Source: Candidatus Competibacter denitrificans Run_A_D11 (GTDB lineage Bacteria; Pseudomonadota; Gammaproteobacteria; Competibacterales; Competibacteraceae). From it: a stretch of DNA of 64,000 nucleotides. Position numbers and translations under genes: made by a program. The notes beneath the pieces are model-generated. The model did not search any database. It was not told the origin of the DNA and was given only the letters and a program-made list of their open reading frames with translations. The DNA is taken from positions 1 through 64,000 of the forward strand of contig NZ_CBTJ020000025.1 of the NCBI RefSeq assembly GCF_001051235.1, in the 5' to 3' direction. Of this stretch, positions 1 to 9,866 are shown one piece after another (position 1 is the first letter of the stretch; each line of letters opens with the position of its first letter).

Positions 1-131
1 CGTGGCGCTTCTCGCTCTCCCACGGGATCTGCAGTCCCTCAGGGTTTTCGTGCTACCACGTCGCCCTTACACTTTAACCAATCCCCAACATACAAGGGAA
101 TTTCCGACGATGCGGCGACGGCGATGGATGC

Positions 132-2201
132 TTACGGCAGTTGCCGCACCTTCGGCTCACGCGCCCACTGCCGGGTTTTCGCAGCCTCGACGAAGGGGGC
201 ACAGTCGCTGGCTTTCAGCACGCCTGCATCCGCTTGTACGCTAGCGGCTTGTAATACCGCCTGCGCACCGGCATCGGCGGCGATGGCTTTCAAATGGCCG
301 AAAGCGTCGCGCACCCAATCCACGGCGGCGGCTTCCTTGCTGAGCCGCTTGCCTGCTTCAGCGGACAGCACCAGCGCCACGGCGTCGAATACGATAGACG
401 GCGTACCGGCCAACTGACCGTCAGCGGCTAGCGTCTTGCCATCCGCCAGCTTGGCCCCGCCCACTTTAGGCGCGACGATTTTGACGCCCGCACCAGCGGC
501 TTCAGCGGCCTTGCGTAAGGCCATCACCGCCGCACCGTCGGAACCATCATCCACCAGAATCCCGACCGCCCGACCGGTAAGAATCGGCTTCATCTTGCCG
601 ATCAGTTGCAGGGCTGGCGAGGGTTTCATGTCGATCACCGGCGCAGCGGGCGCAGGGGCAGGCGGCAGTTGCTCCATACCCAGACCGTCCGCCACGCGCT
701 TGGCCAAAGCCGGGTCGAGGTTAAGCAGATGGCCGACCACGCGCTCGCGGATGACCACCGTGGCGACCTTGGAGAGTTCAAACACCAGGGCTGACGCGAT
801 GTGCGCCTGCTCCAGTTCGCTCTGGCTGCGATAGAACAGCCGCGCCTGACTGTAATGATCGGCAAAGCTTTCGGCGCGGATGCGGCCTTTCTTGCCGTCG
901 TCGGCTTGAGCAAAGGTGCGGAAGCCATCCGGCGTCGCGCGCGGTGAATCGGCTTGTAGGGAACTCGGCTCGTAATTGACCCGGCCCTTGGGTACGCCCA
1001 TTTGCATGTGGCCGTCGCGTTGCAGGTTGTGGAACGGACACTTGGGCGCGTTAATCGGAATCTGATGAAAGTTGGGCGAACCCAGCCGGGAAAGCTGGGT
1101 ATCCAGATACGAGAACAACCGGCCTTGCAACAGCGGATCGTTGGAAAAATCGATGCCAGGCACGATGTGAGACGGGCAGAACGCCACCTGCTCGGTTTCG
1201 GCAAAAAAGTTATCGGGATTGCGATCCAGCACCATGCGGCCGATTATCTTTAAGGGAACCAGTTCCTCCGGGATCAGCTTGGTGGCGTCAAGATGATCGA
1301 AGGGGAACTTGGCGGCCTCTTCCTCGCTAAACAGTTGCACGGCAAATTCCCATTCCGGGAAATCGCCCTTGGCAATGGCTTCATACAGATCACGGCGGTG
1401 GAAATCGGGATCGGCTCCGGCCAGTTTCACAGCCTCGTCCCAGACCGTGGATTGCAGGCCCAGCTTGGGCCGCCAGTGGAATTTGACGAAGGTGGAGTTG
1501 CCCTGGGCGTCGAGCAGGCGGAACGTGTTGACGCCAAAGCCTTCCATCATCCGCAGCGAGCGCGGAATGGCGCGGTCGCTCATCGCCCAGATCAGGGTGT
1601 GCATGGTCTCCGGCATCAGCGAGATGAAATCCCAGAAGGTGTCATGGGCGCTGGCCGCCTGCGGAAAGCCGCGATCCGGCTCCATCTTCACCGAATGAAT
1701 CAGGTCGGGAAACTTAAGGGCGTCCTGAATAAAAAAGACCGGAATGTTGTTGCCCACAATGTCCCAGTTGCCTTCCTTGGTGTAGAACTTTACTGCAAAG
1801 CCGCGTACATCGCGCGGAGTGTCCACCGATCCCGCGCCACCGGCCACCGTGGAGAAGCGCGTGAAGACCGGAGTTTTCTGGCCGACCTCAGTCAACACCT
1901 TGGCGGTGGTGTATTGGGCGAGCGAGGCGGTCAATTCAAAAAAGCCGTGAGCCGCCGAACCACGGGCATGAACGATGCGTTCCGGGATGCGTTCATGATC
2001 GAAGTGAGTGATCTTCTCGCGCAGGATGAAATCTTCCAGCAGCGTCGGCCCGCGCGGCGTCGCACGCAGCGAGTTTTGATTATCCGAGATCGGTAGGCCC
2101 TGATTGGTGGTCAAAGCAGGATGGGAACCGCCGGCGTGCTGGTGCAGTTCGCCCGCGTTACCGCGTTTTCCGTCAGTGGGAGGTGTAGATTGGGCAGTCA
2201 T
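132..2201 (-). CDS. katE: Large-subunit catalase, HPII type
   Basis: Heme catalase that turns hydrogen peroxide into water and oxygen. The 689-residue length and the C-terminal flavodoxin/DJ-1-like domain (about residues 530-680, starting near [14 protein letters not shown]) mark the large HPII clade rather than the 480-residue catalases. The catalytic His lies in [10 protein letters not shown] (about residue 78), the active-site Asn in GNNIPVFF (about 151) and the heme-ligand Tyr in [11 protein letters not shown] chose the ATG at 2199-2201 because GGAG sits 6-7 bases upstream and the protein then starts like HPII N-termini; the frame stays open for 56 more codons upstream without a family match. 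It is divergent from the deacylase gene at 2401, so the 199 bp between them should hold both promoters. HPII catalases are usually stationary-phase controlled, but no operator was identified here. Confidence 0.96.
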   Translation of the reverse strand: MTAQSTPPTDGKRGNAGELHQHAGGSHPALTTNQGLPISDNQNSLRATPRGPTLLEDFILREKITHFDHERIPERIVHARGSAAHGFFELTASLAQYTTAKVLTEVGQKTPVFTRFSTVAGGAGSVDTPRDVRGFAVKFYTKEGNWDIVGNNIPVFFIQDALKFPDLIHSVKMEPDRGFPQAASAHDTFWDFISLMPETMHTLIWAMSDRAIPRSLRMMEGFGVNTFRLLDAQGNSTFVKFHWRPKLGLQSTVWDEAVKLAGADPDFHRRDLYEAIAKGDFPEWEFAVQLFSEEEAAKFPFDHLDATKLIPEELVPLKIIGRMVLDRNPDNFFAETEQVAFCPSHIVPGIDFSNDPLLQGRLFSYLDTQLSRLGSPNFHQIPINAPKCPFHNLQRDGHMQMGVPKGRVNYEPSSLQADSPRATPDGFRTFAQADDGKKGRIRAESFADHYSQARLFYRSQSELEQAHIASALVFELSKVATVVIRERVVGHLLNLDPALAKRVADGLGMEQLPPAPAPAAPVIDMKPSPALQLIGKMKPILTGRAVGILVDDGSDGAAVMALRKAAEAAGAGVKIVAPKVGGAKLADGKTLAADGQLAGTPSIVFDAVALVLSAEAGKRLSKEAAAVDWVRDAFGHLKAIAADAGAQAVLQAASVQADAGVLKASDCAPFVEAAKTRQWAREPKVRQLP

Positions 2202-2400
2202 TGAAACTCCAAAAACCAAGTGGGGGATTGAGAAAGCCAAAACGGGATGACCAGAACCACAAGAGCGTCTAGCTTTAGAGACTCCAAAACCGTCTGTAAA
2301 ATGTCTCGGAATCGTTAAACAGTGTATTGGAGTTTGGCATGTCTGGTGGGTTCCACCCATCAGGCCCATACGTTGAATTAAAATGGGTGGCTAACACATC

Positions 2401-3540
2401 ATGGCAACGGTTCAGATTGAATTACCCTCACCCGCGCCCGGCACCCGGCGGATGCTACGGGTTCACCGTTACGGCCCGCCCGGCGCACGACCCAAAGCGT
2501 ATTTTCAGGCGGCCCTGCACGCCGATGAAATTCCGGGTTTGTTAGTGGCACAGCATCTGTTGCTAGGGCTGCAACAAGCGCAAGCCGAAGGCCGGATCAG
2601 TGGTGAGGTGGTGGTGGTGCCGGTGGCCAATCCCATTGGTCTGGGGCAGCATCTCAATGGCCGGTTGCTGGGGCGGTTCGATTTCGAGAGTACCGGCAAT
2701 TTCAATCGCGGCTTTCCCGATTTGGCGGCGGTTGCGGCGGAACGCTTGCGCGGATGTTTGAGTGCTGATCCAGCCAAGAACATTGCTACAGTGCGGGAAA
2801 CACTGCGGGCTGTGCTGGCGGAACAGCAGGCCATTCGGGAGACCAGCGCCTTAAAACTGGCTTTGCTCAGCTTGGCCGTGGATGCTGATTATGTGTTCGA
2901 TTTGCATTGTGACAGCGAATCGTTGCTGCATTTATATACCTCGCGCTGGCATTCGGACGAGGGGCGCGTCTTAGGTGCAGAATTGGGGGCGGCGGTGATT
3001 CTGCTGGAGGAGGAGCCGGGCGGAAATCCGTTTGATGAAGCGTGCGCCGGGCCGTGGTGGAAGCTGCGCGCGGCTTTGGAACATGAAGCGCCGATTCCGC
3101 TGGCCTGCTTTGCGACTACAGTGGAACTGCGCGGTCAGGCCGATGTGCGCGATGATGATGCAGCGGCGGATGCGGCGGCGCTGCTGCGCTTTCTGCAACG
3201 GCGCGGCGTGATCGCCGGTGAACCGGGGCCGTTGCCGGAATCCCACTGCGAACCAACGCCGCTAAACGGTGTGGATGTGCTGACGGCACCGGCGGCCGGT
3301 GTGCTGGTTTATCGCAAGCAGTTGGGGGAGGCGGTCGCAGCGGGCGAGGTCGTAGCGGAGGTGGTGGATCTGTTCGGCGAACCGCTTGGCGCCGCTCGTC
3401 ACCCAATCCGTGCTGCGACCGATGGCCTCCTATTCGCCCGTATGACCGAGCGGCTGGCGCGGCCGGGGCAGAAGTTCTGCAAGGTGGCAGGGCGGGAGCC
3501 GCTGGCTTATCGACAGGCTGGAAGATTGTTAGAGGATTAA
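2401..3540 (+). CDS. Succinylglutamate desuccinylase/aspartoacylase family protein
   Basis: Zinc-dependent deacylase of the AstE/AspA (M14-like) family, 379 residues. Zinc ligands are visible as HADE (His40, Glu43) and His169 in DYVFDLHCDSES, the usual H-x2-E plus distant His pattern. The C-terminal part (about 290-370, with APAAGVLVYRKQLGEAVAAG) looks like the biotinyl/lipoyl-like beta domain common in the longer prokaryotic members. The substrate cannot be named from sequence: these proteins include N-acyl amino acid deacylases, and no arginine succinyltransferase genes flank it. The Shine-Dalgarno sequence ahead of the ATG is weak. It is a single gene, followed by 188 bp with two GC-rich palindromes. 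Confidence 0.88.
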   Translation: MATVQIELPSPAPGTRRMLRVHRYGPPGARPKAYFQAALHADEIPGLLVAQHLLLGLQQAQAEGRISGEVVVVPVANPIGLGQHLNGRLLGRFDFESTGNFNRGFPDLAAVAAERLRGCLSADPAKNIATVRETLRAVLAEQQAIRETSALKLALLSLAVDADYVFDLHCDSESLLHLYTSRWHSDEGRVLGAELGAAVILLEEEPGGNPFDEACAGPWWKLRAALEHEAPIPLACFATTVELRGQADVRDDDAAADAAALLRFLQRRGVIAGEPGPLPESHCEPTPLNGVDVLTAPAAGVLVYRKQLGEAVAAGEVVAEVVDLFGEPLGAARHPIRAATDGLLFARMTERLARPGQKFCKVAGREPLAYRQAGRLLED

Positions 3541-3554
3541 GAGTCTATACGCAA

Positions 3555-3653
3555 ATCCCCTCTTCTTCTGGGAGAGGAACCGGGGATGATGGTTTGTCTT
3601 CAATGGGTTATCTCCCTTGCCCTAACTCCCCAAAGAGAGTGGGAAAAGGGGAG
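3555..3653. repeat. Two REP-like imperfect palindromes
   Basis: Two hairpin-forming units lie between the deacylase gene and the small membrane protein gene. In the first, ATCCCC (3555-3560) pairs with GGGGAT (3582-3587), with a second CTCT/AGAG pairing inside. In the second, CTCCCC (3626-3631) pairs with GGGGAG (3648-3653). Neither is followed by a clear T-run, so they resemble degenerate extragenic palindromes more than intrinsic terminators. No further copies were recognised in the window. Confidence 0.3.
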
Positions 3654-3728
3654 CGTCGAATTTTCGTCTTTGTCATTAAAACTGCTTATGATCGACCCAA
3701 CCTTTTACAGCGACTTTAGGAGTTTAAG

Positions 3729-3971
3729 ATGGAATTGATTGGATTTCTGTTGATCGGTTTGGCGGCGGGCTGGTTGGCGTCGATTTACATGCGCGGTAGC
3801 AGCATGGGCTTAGTCGGTAATCTGGTGATTGGTGTGGTCGGCGCTTTTGTGGGCGGTTTTCTATTCCGGTTGATCGGTTTCGCCGCCGTTGGCTTGATCG
3901 GTCATCTCATCACCGCTACGGTCGGTGCCGTCGTCTTGCTTTACGCGGTCGGCGTGCTGAAAAAGAGCTAA
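3729..3971 (+). CDS. GlsB/YeaQ/YmgE family small membrane protein
   Basis: 80-residue inner-membrane protein with three hydrophobic segments and the Gly-rich pattern of the transglycosylase-associated (GlsB/YeaQ/YmgE) family: MELIGFLLIGLAAGWLAS at the start, then GNLVIGVVGAFVGGFLF and a last helix ending in a short KKS tail. Family members are stress-induced in many bacteria, but their biochemical role is not established; the transglycosylase name is historical. AGGAG lies 7 bases before the ATG, a good ribosome site. The antiporter gene follows 22 bp later, so the two may be co-transcribed. Confidence 0.9.
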   Translation: MELIGFLLIGLAAGWLASIYMRGSSMGLVGNLVIGVVGAFVGGFLFRLIGFAAVGLIGHLITATVGAVVLLYAVGVLKKS

Positions 3972-3993
3972 GAAGCCCGACGCTCACTCACCC

Positions 3994-5592
3994 ATGGATG
4001 CACTTTGGCTAGCACTTGCTTTTCTATTAGGGTTGTTAGCCCGTCAGTTGGGATTGCCGGCGCTGGTCGGTTATCTCGTGGCGGGCTTTGCCTTGAATGC
4101 CCTGGGGCAACAAAGTAGTGGGCTGTTGGATCAGGTTGCTCATGCCGGTGTCTTGCTCCTGCTGTTCAGTGTCGGCCTCAAACTGAAATTGCAAAGCCTG
4201 ATTCGCCCGGATGTCTGGGGCGGTGGTGGACTGCATCTGATTCTCAGCGCGATGGTGCTGTGTTTGTTGTTGTGGGGTGTGACCGCGCTCTCCTTCAGTC
4301 AGGGTCTAGTCCTCGCCGTTACGCTGGGATTTTCCAGCACCGTATTGGCCGCCAAGGTGTTGGAGGAAAAAGTTGAATTACGGGCGTTTCACGGCCGGTT
4401 GGCCATCGGCATCCTCATCATTCAGGATCTGGCGGCACTGGCCTTGATGACACTGGCGGGTGGGGTGCTACCCACGCCCTGGGCCTTGCTGGTGCTGGGA
4501 TTACCGTTGTTGCGGCCGCTGATCGGCAAAGTGCTGGATTGGACTGGGCACGATGAGTTGCTGGTGTTGTACGGCCTGGCGCTGGCGCTGGTGGTCGGCG
4601 GCTTGGGTTTCGAGCAAGTCGGGCTGAGTTCAGAATTAGGCGCACTGCTATTGGGTGCCGTGCTGTCCGGTCATTCGCGCGCGGTGGAATTATCCCGGTC
4701 TTTGTGGGCACTCAAGGAAGTGTTACTGGTCGGCTTTTTTCTGCAAATCGGCTTACTGGGCTGGCCGAGTATCGGCAGCGTAGGCGGAGCGATCCTGTTG
4801 ACCGCGTTGTTGCCGCTGAAGGCGATCCTGTTTTTCATCATCCTGATCCGGTTCCGGCTGCGCGCACGCACGGCGTTTTTGACGGCGCTGGCGCTGGCCA
4901 GCTACAGTGAATTTGCCCTGATCGTGGCCAAATTTATGGTCGGTAATGGGCAATTGGGGCCGGATTGGTTGGTGGTGCTGGCCCTGACGGTAGCGCTGTC
5001 CTTTGTGGTCGCCGCCCCGCTGAACCATTATGCGCACGACCTGTACGAGCGCTTGGAAACGTGGCTGGCTCGTTTCGAGCGGCCGGAGCGGCATCCCGAC
5101 GAACAGCCGGTGTCACTGGGTAAAACGCAAATCCTCATTTTGGGGATGGGTCATACCGGTACCGCTGCGTATGATTTTCTCAAAAAGCGGCAAAATACGC
5201 CGGAAGTCCACAAGGTACGGCTGGTCTCAGGTATTGATTCCGATTTGGTCAAGGTCGAGCGCCATATCCACGAGGGTCGGCGCGTGGTGTATGCCGACGC
5301 CGAAGATCCAGGCTTTTGGCATCGGCTGCATCTGGACCGACTGAAGGCGGTCATCCTGGCGATGCCCGATCCAGAAGCCAAGCGGATTGCCACCGAACAA
5401 TTGCGGCAGCATGGCTTTCAGGGTCTGATTGGGGCGATCAGCAGCTATCCCGAAGAAGAGAAAGCGCTCAAGGCCGCTGGGGCCGATATGACCTTTTTGG
5501 CTTTCAACGAGGTCGGCGTTGGTTTGGCTGAGCATGTCTGGGAAGCGTTGGAAAAACGCGCTCCCGCACCGGCCAAAAGCACGTTAGGCTGA
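3994..5592 (+). CDS. KefB/RosB-like cation:proton antiporter with TrkA-N domain
   Basis: 532-residue monovalent cation:proton antiporter-2 type protein. About twelve hydrophobic helices fill residues 1-365 (Na+/H+ exchanger fold, with the typical [12 protein letters not shown] and [12 protein letters not shown] stretches). A cytoplasmic Rossmann domain of the TrkA-N type starts near residue 375 ([18 protein letters not shown]) and runs almost to the end. Relatives export K+ or Na+ in exchange for protons and are gated by nucleotides or glutathione adducts through this domain. There is no TrkA-C domain and no KefF/KefG partner gene next to it, so glutathione gating is not supported. msrB follows 58 bp downstream, which would fit an oxidative-stress setting. 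Confidence 0.9.
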   Translation: MDALWLALAFLLGLLARQLGLPALVGYLVAGFALNALGQQSSGLLDQVAHAGVLLLLFSVGLKLKLQSLIRPDVWGGGGLHLILSAMVLCLLLWGVTALSFSQGLVLAVTLGFSSTVLAAKVLEEKVELRAFHGRLAIGILIIQDLAALALMTLAGGVLPTPWALLVLGLPLLRPLIGKVLDWTGHDELLVLYGLALALVVGGLGFEQVGLSSELGALLLGAVLSGHSRAVELSRSLWALKEVLLVGFFLQIGLLGWPSIGSVGGAILLTALLPLKAILFFIILIRFRLRARTAFLTALALASYSEFALIVAKFMVGNGQLGPDWLVVLALTVALSFVVAAPLNHYAHDLYERLETWLARFERPERHPDEQPVSLGKTQILILGMGHTGTAAYDFLKKRQNTPEVHKVRLVSGIDSDLVKVERHIHEGRRVVYADAEDPGFWHRLHLDRLKAVILAMPDPEAKRIATEQLRQHGFQGLIGAISSYPEEEKALKAAGADMTFLAFNEVGVGLAEHVWEALEKRAPAPAKSTLG

Positions 5593-5650
5593 CACCAATC
5601 GGCGTTACCGTGGTCTATTTCCGCAGATCAAAAACCGGCGAGAACTCAGC

Positions 5651-6073
5651 ATGAGCAACAAAATCAGCAAGACTGAAGCCGAATGGCGTGCCCAGTTGAC
5701 CCCTGAGCAGTTTGCCATTTGCCGTGAGAAAGGGACTGAGCGGGCCTTTACCGGCCACTATCACGACTGTCACGAGCCAGGGATTTATCGCTGCGTGTGT
5801 TGCGGTAAAGCCCTGTTCGATTCCAATACCAAATTCGATTCCGGCAGTGGCTGGCCCAGTTTTTGGCAACCGGTGCAAGCCGACAATGTGGCCACTGCCG
5901 AGGATCGCAGTTTTTTTATGCGCCGCACCGAAGTGGTATGTGCGGATTGTGGTGCCCATTTGGGCCATGTGTTCGACGATGGCCCCAAGCCGACCGGTTT
6001 GCGCTATTGCATCAATTCGGCGTCGTTGCGGTTGGATCGTACTGGAAAGGTTGATTCGCCGGATGGAGCTTGA
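5651..6073 (+). CDS. msrB: Peptide-methionine (R)-S-oxide reductase
   Basis: Reduces methionine-R-sulfoxide in damaged proteins. The 140-residue protein has the two zinc-binding CxxC pairs (CVCC near residue 50 and CADC near residue 97) and the catalytic Cys120 in RYCINSASL, with the signature [10 protein letters not shown] upstream. It is complete for a single-domain MsrB, and there is no MsrA fusion. Its last 70 bases overlap the 3' end of mepA on the other strand (6004-6073), so the catalytic-end codons of msrB are antisense to the mepA tail. It follows the antiporter gene by 58 bp. Confidence 0.96.
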   Translation: MSNKISKTEAEWRAQLTPEQFAICREKGTERAFTGHYHDCHEPGIYRCVCCGKALFDSNTKFDSGSGWPSFWQPVQADNVATAEDRSFFMRRTEVVCADCGAHLGHVFDDGPKPTGLRYCINSASLRLDRTGKVDSPDGA

Positions 6074-6936
6074 CCATACCGTTGCGCCATGCCGCCGTTG
6101 AGCACCTGATAGCAAGCGGCCGGTAGATTCTCGGTTGAGGGTGGTTTTGGCCGTTTCTGGGGTTTAGGGTTGCGGGCTGAGTTCACAATGTCCCGTACCC
6201 AATTCGCCAGATCAGGATCACAACCATCGCCATAGGGTACTGGTTTTTGCGAATCGCACTGCGGCGACCCAGGTGGGCAGGCCAGCCGGACATGGAAATG
6301 GGCATCGTGTCCCCACCAGGGCCGGACTTTATTAAGCCAACTCCGGTCGGTTTCGCTGTTGCATAAGCCCTGTTTGATGATAGCGTTGACGAAAATCCGA
6401 TCCACTTCCGGCGAGAGCGCCGCTTGTCGCAAGGTATCTCGATACCGGGGCGACCAGTTGGCGTAATTTAGGGTACCTTCCGTGGCCCGAATCATTGAGG
6501 GTGCGCCGAGGCTTTCGGTATTCGGTCTTGGCAATAGCCGGTCACGGGGCTGTTGCAGCAGCCAGATATCGGCATCCAGTCCGGTTTGATGGCTGCGATG
6601 GCCGCCTGGCATAGGGCCGCCACGGGGTTGGCCCAAATCACCAATCAGCAGCCGACTGCCGTTGGCGGCGGCCTGTCGGCTCAAGCGCTCCAGAAACTGA
6701 ATCAGCACCGGATGGCCGTAATAGCGATTGCGGCTGGAGCGCATCACTTGATAACCATCTCCGACCAGCGGTAGTGTTCGTGCGCCGACGATGCAGCCTG
6801 AGGTGAACGAGCCGATCACCTCAGGCTGTCCCGATAGGGGTGAACCGACATCACTCCAGCCGTTACCGGCCTGGGCTGAGGCGAACACGAGCACTAGCAG
6901 GATAGATAGGACACTAAATCGGGTGGCTTTCATCAA
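6004..6936 (-). CDS. mepA: Penicillin-insensitive murein endopeptidase
   Basis: Periplasmic peptidoglycan hydrolase cutting D-alanyl-meso-diaminopimelyl cross-links. The N-terminus is a signal peptide (MMKATRF..., hydrophobic core, cleavage after AQA). The LAS-type metal site is present as [15 protein letters not shown] and the later [12 protein letters not shown]. The known family ends soon after the C-terminal Cys segment (PAACYQVL). Here the frame runs on for roughly 27 residues with no family look, much of it antisense to msrB, which suggests that the original stop codon was lost. The intergenic side facing spoVR is AT-richer and holds no gene. Confidence 0.93.
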   Translation of the reverse strand: MMKATRFSVLSILLVLVFASAQAGNGWSDVGSPLSGQPEVIGSFTSGCIVGARTLPLVGDGYQVMRSSRNRYYGHPVLIQFLERLSRQAAANGSRLLIGDLGQPRGGPMPGGHRSHQTGLDADIWLLQQPRDRLLPRPNTESLGAPSMIRATEGTLNYANWSPRYRDTLRQAALSPEVDRIFVNAIIKQGLCNSETDRSWLNKVRPWWGHDAHFHVRLACPPGSPQCDSQKPVPYGDGCDPDLANWVRDIVNSARNPKPQKRPKPPSTENLPAACYQVLNGGMAQRYGQAPSGESTFPVRSNRNDAELMQ

Positions 6937-7077
6937 GCAGTCTCACGGGTGCAATTGAGTCTTATAAGCTTAACTAAGGAATAGGTGTTTGGGCAGTCCC
7001 CGGATTTAAAAGGATTGCGTGACCTGGGGTTCATTAACTTACAAGCCGATCAGATTCAATTAGTGCTGTAGGGGTTT

Positions 7078-8586
7078 TTAGCGTTCGCGCGTTTGCGGAC
7101 ATTCCCCCACCAATTCCACCTTGCCGTATTCGTCCACCGTCTCCAGCCGCACTGCGAATCCCCACAGCTGGTGCAAATGCCTCAGCACTTCCTGAAAATT
7201 ATCGTGCAAAGGCCGGCGGTTGTAGGGCGTATGGCGCAGGGTCAGCGAACGATCCTTGCGATGGGCCACATTCCATACTTGAATGTTCGGCTCGCGGCTG
7301 CCTAGGTTGTACTGATCGGACAGCGCCAGTCGCAAGCGCCGGTAACCGGCCTCATCATGAATGGCGGTCACTTCCAATTCGTCCTGGGTCTCGTCGTCCA
7401 ACACCGCGAACAGCTTGAAATCCCGCATGACCTTGGGCGAAAGATACTGGGCGATAAAGCTCTCATCCTTGAAATTGCGCATTGCGAAATCCAGCACCCT
7501 CAGCCAATCCTGACCGGCCATATCGGGGAACCAATAACGATCCTCGGCCGTCGGTTGCTGGCAGATGCGTTTGATGTCGCTCATCATCGCAAAGCCCAGC
7601 GCATAGGGATTGATGCCGGAATAATAGGGATGATCAAACGGCAATTGCTGAATCACGCTGGTATGCGATTGCAGGAACTCGATCATAAAGCCGTCGTTGA
7701 CATAGCCTTGATCGTACAGCGCGTTCAGCAAGGTGTAATGGAAGAACGTAGCCCAGCCTTCATTCATCACCTGGGTTTGCCGTTGCGGGTAAAAATACTG
7801 GCCGATCTTGCGGACGATCCGCACGATTTCGCGTTGCCACGGCTCCAGTAACGGCGCATTTTTCTCGATAAAATACAGCAGGTTCTCTTGTGGCTCCGTC
7901 GGGAAGCGCGCTTCGCTCAGCACTCGTTCGCTCGGCCTGGCCGGCACCGTGCGCCACAGATCATTCAGTTGCAACTGTAAATAGGCTTCCCGTTCCTGCT
8001 GGCGCTGTTTTTCTTCACCCAGCGACAACGGCGCGGGATGCTTGTAGCGATCCACCCCATAGTTCATCAAGGCATGGCAGGAATCGAGGAACAACTCGAC
8101 GTTTTCCTCACCATAGTGTTCCTCACATTCGGCCACGTAATTACGGGCGAACAGCAGGTAATCGATGATCGCGTCGGCGCTGGTCCAGGTGCGGAATAAA
8201 TAGTTGCCTTTGAAAAAGGAGTTATGACCGTAAGCAGCGTGGGCGATCACCAGGGCTTGCATCATCGCGGTGTTTTCTTCCATGAGATAAGCGATGCAAG
8301 GATCAGCATTGATGACGATTTCATAGGCCAGCCCCATCTGGCCGCGCCGGTAGTTCTTCTCGGTCAGCACGAACTGCTTGCCGTAAGACCAGTGTTTGTA
8401 ACCGAGCGGCATCCCCACCGAGGAATAGGCATCCATCATCTGTTCGGCGGTGATGATCTCGATTTGGTTGGGGTAGGTATCCAGCTTAAACTCATTGGCG
8501 GCGATCTGGCCGATCACCTCGTTGTAGCGTTCCAGGATCGAAAAGGTCCATTCCGAGGAATCGGTAATGAGTCGGCTCGTTGTCAT
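7078..8586 (-). CDS. SpoVR family protein (YcgB-like)
   Basis: 502-residue soluble protein of the SpoVR family, recognised from the N-terminal [18 protein letters not shown], the central [17 protein letters not shown] and the conserved HRPL-type C-terminal stretch. The family was named in Bacillus spore cortex formation and is present in non-sporulating proteobacteria as YcgB; its biochemistry is unknown. Its ATG overlaps the stop codon of the upstream gene by four bases (ATGA), so translation is probably coupled. It is the last gene of the prkA-yeaH-spoVR operon, which in enterobacteria belongs to the general stress and nitrogen-starvation response. Confidence 0.94.
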   Translation of the reverse strand: MTTSRLITDSSEWTFSILERYNEVIGQIAANEFKLDTYPNQIEIITAEQMMDAYSSVGMPLGYKHWSYGKQFVLTEKNYRRGQMGLAYEIVINADPCIAYLMEENTAMMQALVIAHAAYGHNSFFKGNYLFRTWTSADAIIDYLLFARNYVAECEEHYGEENVELFLDSCHALMNYGVDRYKHPAPLSLGEEKQRQQEREAYLQLQLNDLWRTVPARPSERVLSEARFPTEPQENLLYFIEKNAPLLEPWQREIVRIVRKIGQYFYPQRQTQVMNEGWATFFHYTLLNALYDQGYVNDGFMIEFLQSHTSVIQQLPFDHPYYSGINPYALGFAMMSDIKRICQQPTAEDRYWFPDMAGQDWLRVLDFAMRNFKDESFIAQYLSPKVMRDFKLFAVLDDETQDELEVTAIHDEAGYRRLRLALSDQYNLGSREPNIQVWNVAHRKDRSLTLRHTPYNRRPLHDNFQEVLRHLHQLWGFAVRLETVDEYGKVELVGECPQTRER

Positions 8587-9851
8587 GACACGCGCCTCTT
8601 AAATAACTCCCGAAACACCGGGTAAATATCCGCCGCCCCGTCGATCTGCTGCATGGCGAAATTGGGATGCACCTCGCGCACTTCCTCGTAAGCTTCCCAC
8701 AGGCTTTGGTGGCGGTCTGGGGTGATTTCGATATAGGAAAAATAACGGACGAACGGCATGATGTGCTTGAGCAGGATGTCCTTGCAGGCCGGTGAATCGT
8801 GATGCCAGTTATCGCCGTCCGAGGCTTGCGCGGCATAAATATTCCAGACCGACAGCGGATAACGGGCCGCTGCGATGTCGGCCATCAAAGTCAATGCGCT
8901 GGAGACGACCGTGCCGCCGGTTTCGCGCGAATAGAAAAATTCCTGTTCGTCTACTTCCTTGGCGACGGTGTGGTGACGGATAAACACCACCTCGATCTTC
9001 TGGTAATTGCGCTTCAAGAACAGATAGAGCAGGGTGAAGAAGCGCTTGGCCAAGTCCTTACGCGCCCGATCCATCGAGCCGGACACATCCATGATGCAAA
9101 ACATCACCGCCTGGGTGCTCGGTTGCGGTTGTTTAGTGCGATTGACATAGCGTAGATCGAACGTATCGATAAACGGCACCGCCCGCACGCGGGCGCGCAG
9201 GTGCTCGATTTCCTCAACCAATGCTTGCGCGCGGGGTTCATCCACCGGCGTTGCCGCCAACACCTGCTGAAGTTCGGCTTCGGCTTCGTGCAAGCGGCGG
9301 CTATAGGGCGCCGCCATTGCGATCCGCCGCGCCAGCGCGCCCCGCATCGAGCGCACCACGTCGAGGTTGGACGGATTGCCCACGCTGCTAAAACCGGCTC
9401 GCACCGACTTGAATTCGGCCACCTTGGCCAGTTGGGTGCGCACCAGATTGGGCAGCTCCAAATCCTCGAAAAACAGTTCCAGAAATTCCTCGCGCGACAG
9501 CTCGAATACGAAATCATCCTCGCCTTCGCCGCTGTTGCTGGCCTGACCTTTGCCCGTGCCGCCGCCACTGCCGCCTTGCGGCCGCGCCATCCGGTCGCCT
9601 TTGATAAAGTCCTTATTGCCGGGATGAATGGTTTCGCGCCGCCCGCCCGCGCCGTGGCCGAACACCGGCTCGGACAGATCGCGGGCCGGAATATTGATCT
9701 TCTCGCCGTTATCAATATCGGTGATGCTGCGGCCATTCATGGCCTCGGTCACGGCTTTCTTAATTTGGCTTTTGAAGCGCCGAATGAAGCGCTGCCGGTT
9801 GACAGCACTTTTGTTCTTGCCGTCCAGCCGCCGGTCGATCAGCGTGGCCAT
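8583..9851 (-). CDS. yeaH: YeaH/YhbH family protein (DUF444)
   Basis: 422-residue DUF444 protein with a von Willebrand A-like domain: [20 protein letters not shown] near residues 252-270 carries a DxSxS metal-ion site. The N-terminal third is basic and low in complexity (a [13 protein letters not shown] stretch near residue 95). It is thought to act with the PrkA kinase, but its molecular role is not established. It sits 15 bp after prkA and overlaps spoVR by 4 bp, so the three are one operon. The start codon gives the usual family N-terminus ([15 protein letters not shown]). Confidence 0.95.
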   Translation of the reverse strand: MATLIDRRLDGKNKSAVNRQRFIRRFKSQIKKAVTEAMNGRSITDIDNGEKINIPARDLSEPVFGHGAGGRRETIHPGNKDFIKGDRMARPQGGSGGGTGKGQASNSGEGEDDFVFELSREEFLELFFEDLELPNLVRTQLAKVAEFKSVRAGFSSVGNPSNLDVVRSMRGALARRIAMAAPYSRRLHEAEAELQQVLAATPVDEPRAQALVEEIEHLRARVRAVPFIDTFDLRYVNRTKQPQPSTQAVMFCIMDVSGSMDRARKDLAKRFFTLLYLFLKRNYQKIEVVFIRHHTVAKEVDEQEFFYSRETGGTVVSSALTLMADIAAARYPLSVWNIYAAQASDGDNWHHDSPACKDILLKHIMPFVRYFSYIEITPDRHQSLWEAYEEVREVHPNFAMQQIDGAADIYPVFRELFKRRVS

Positions 9852-9866
9852 GAATGATCTCCCCGG

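Noticed and set aside
1..131. Possible gene end or terminator before katE
   Set aside because: No conserved protein fragment or stable hairpin with a T-run could be supported.
1293..2096. 267-codon plus-strand open frame inside katE
   Set aside because: It is antisense to well-conserved catalase codons, has no family resemblance and no ribosome site; GC-rich third positions create such shadows.
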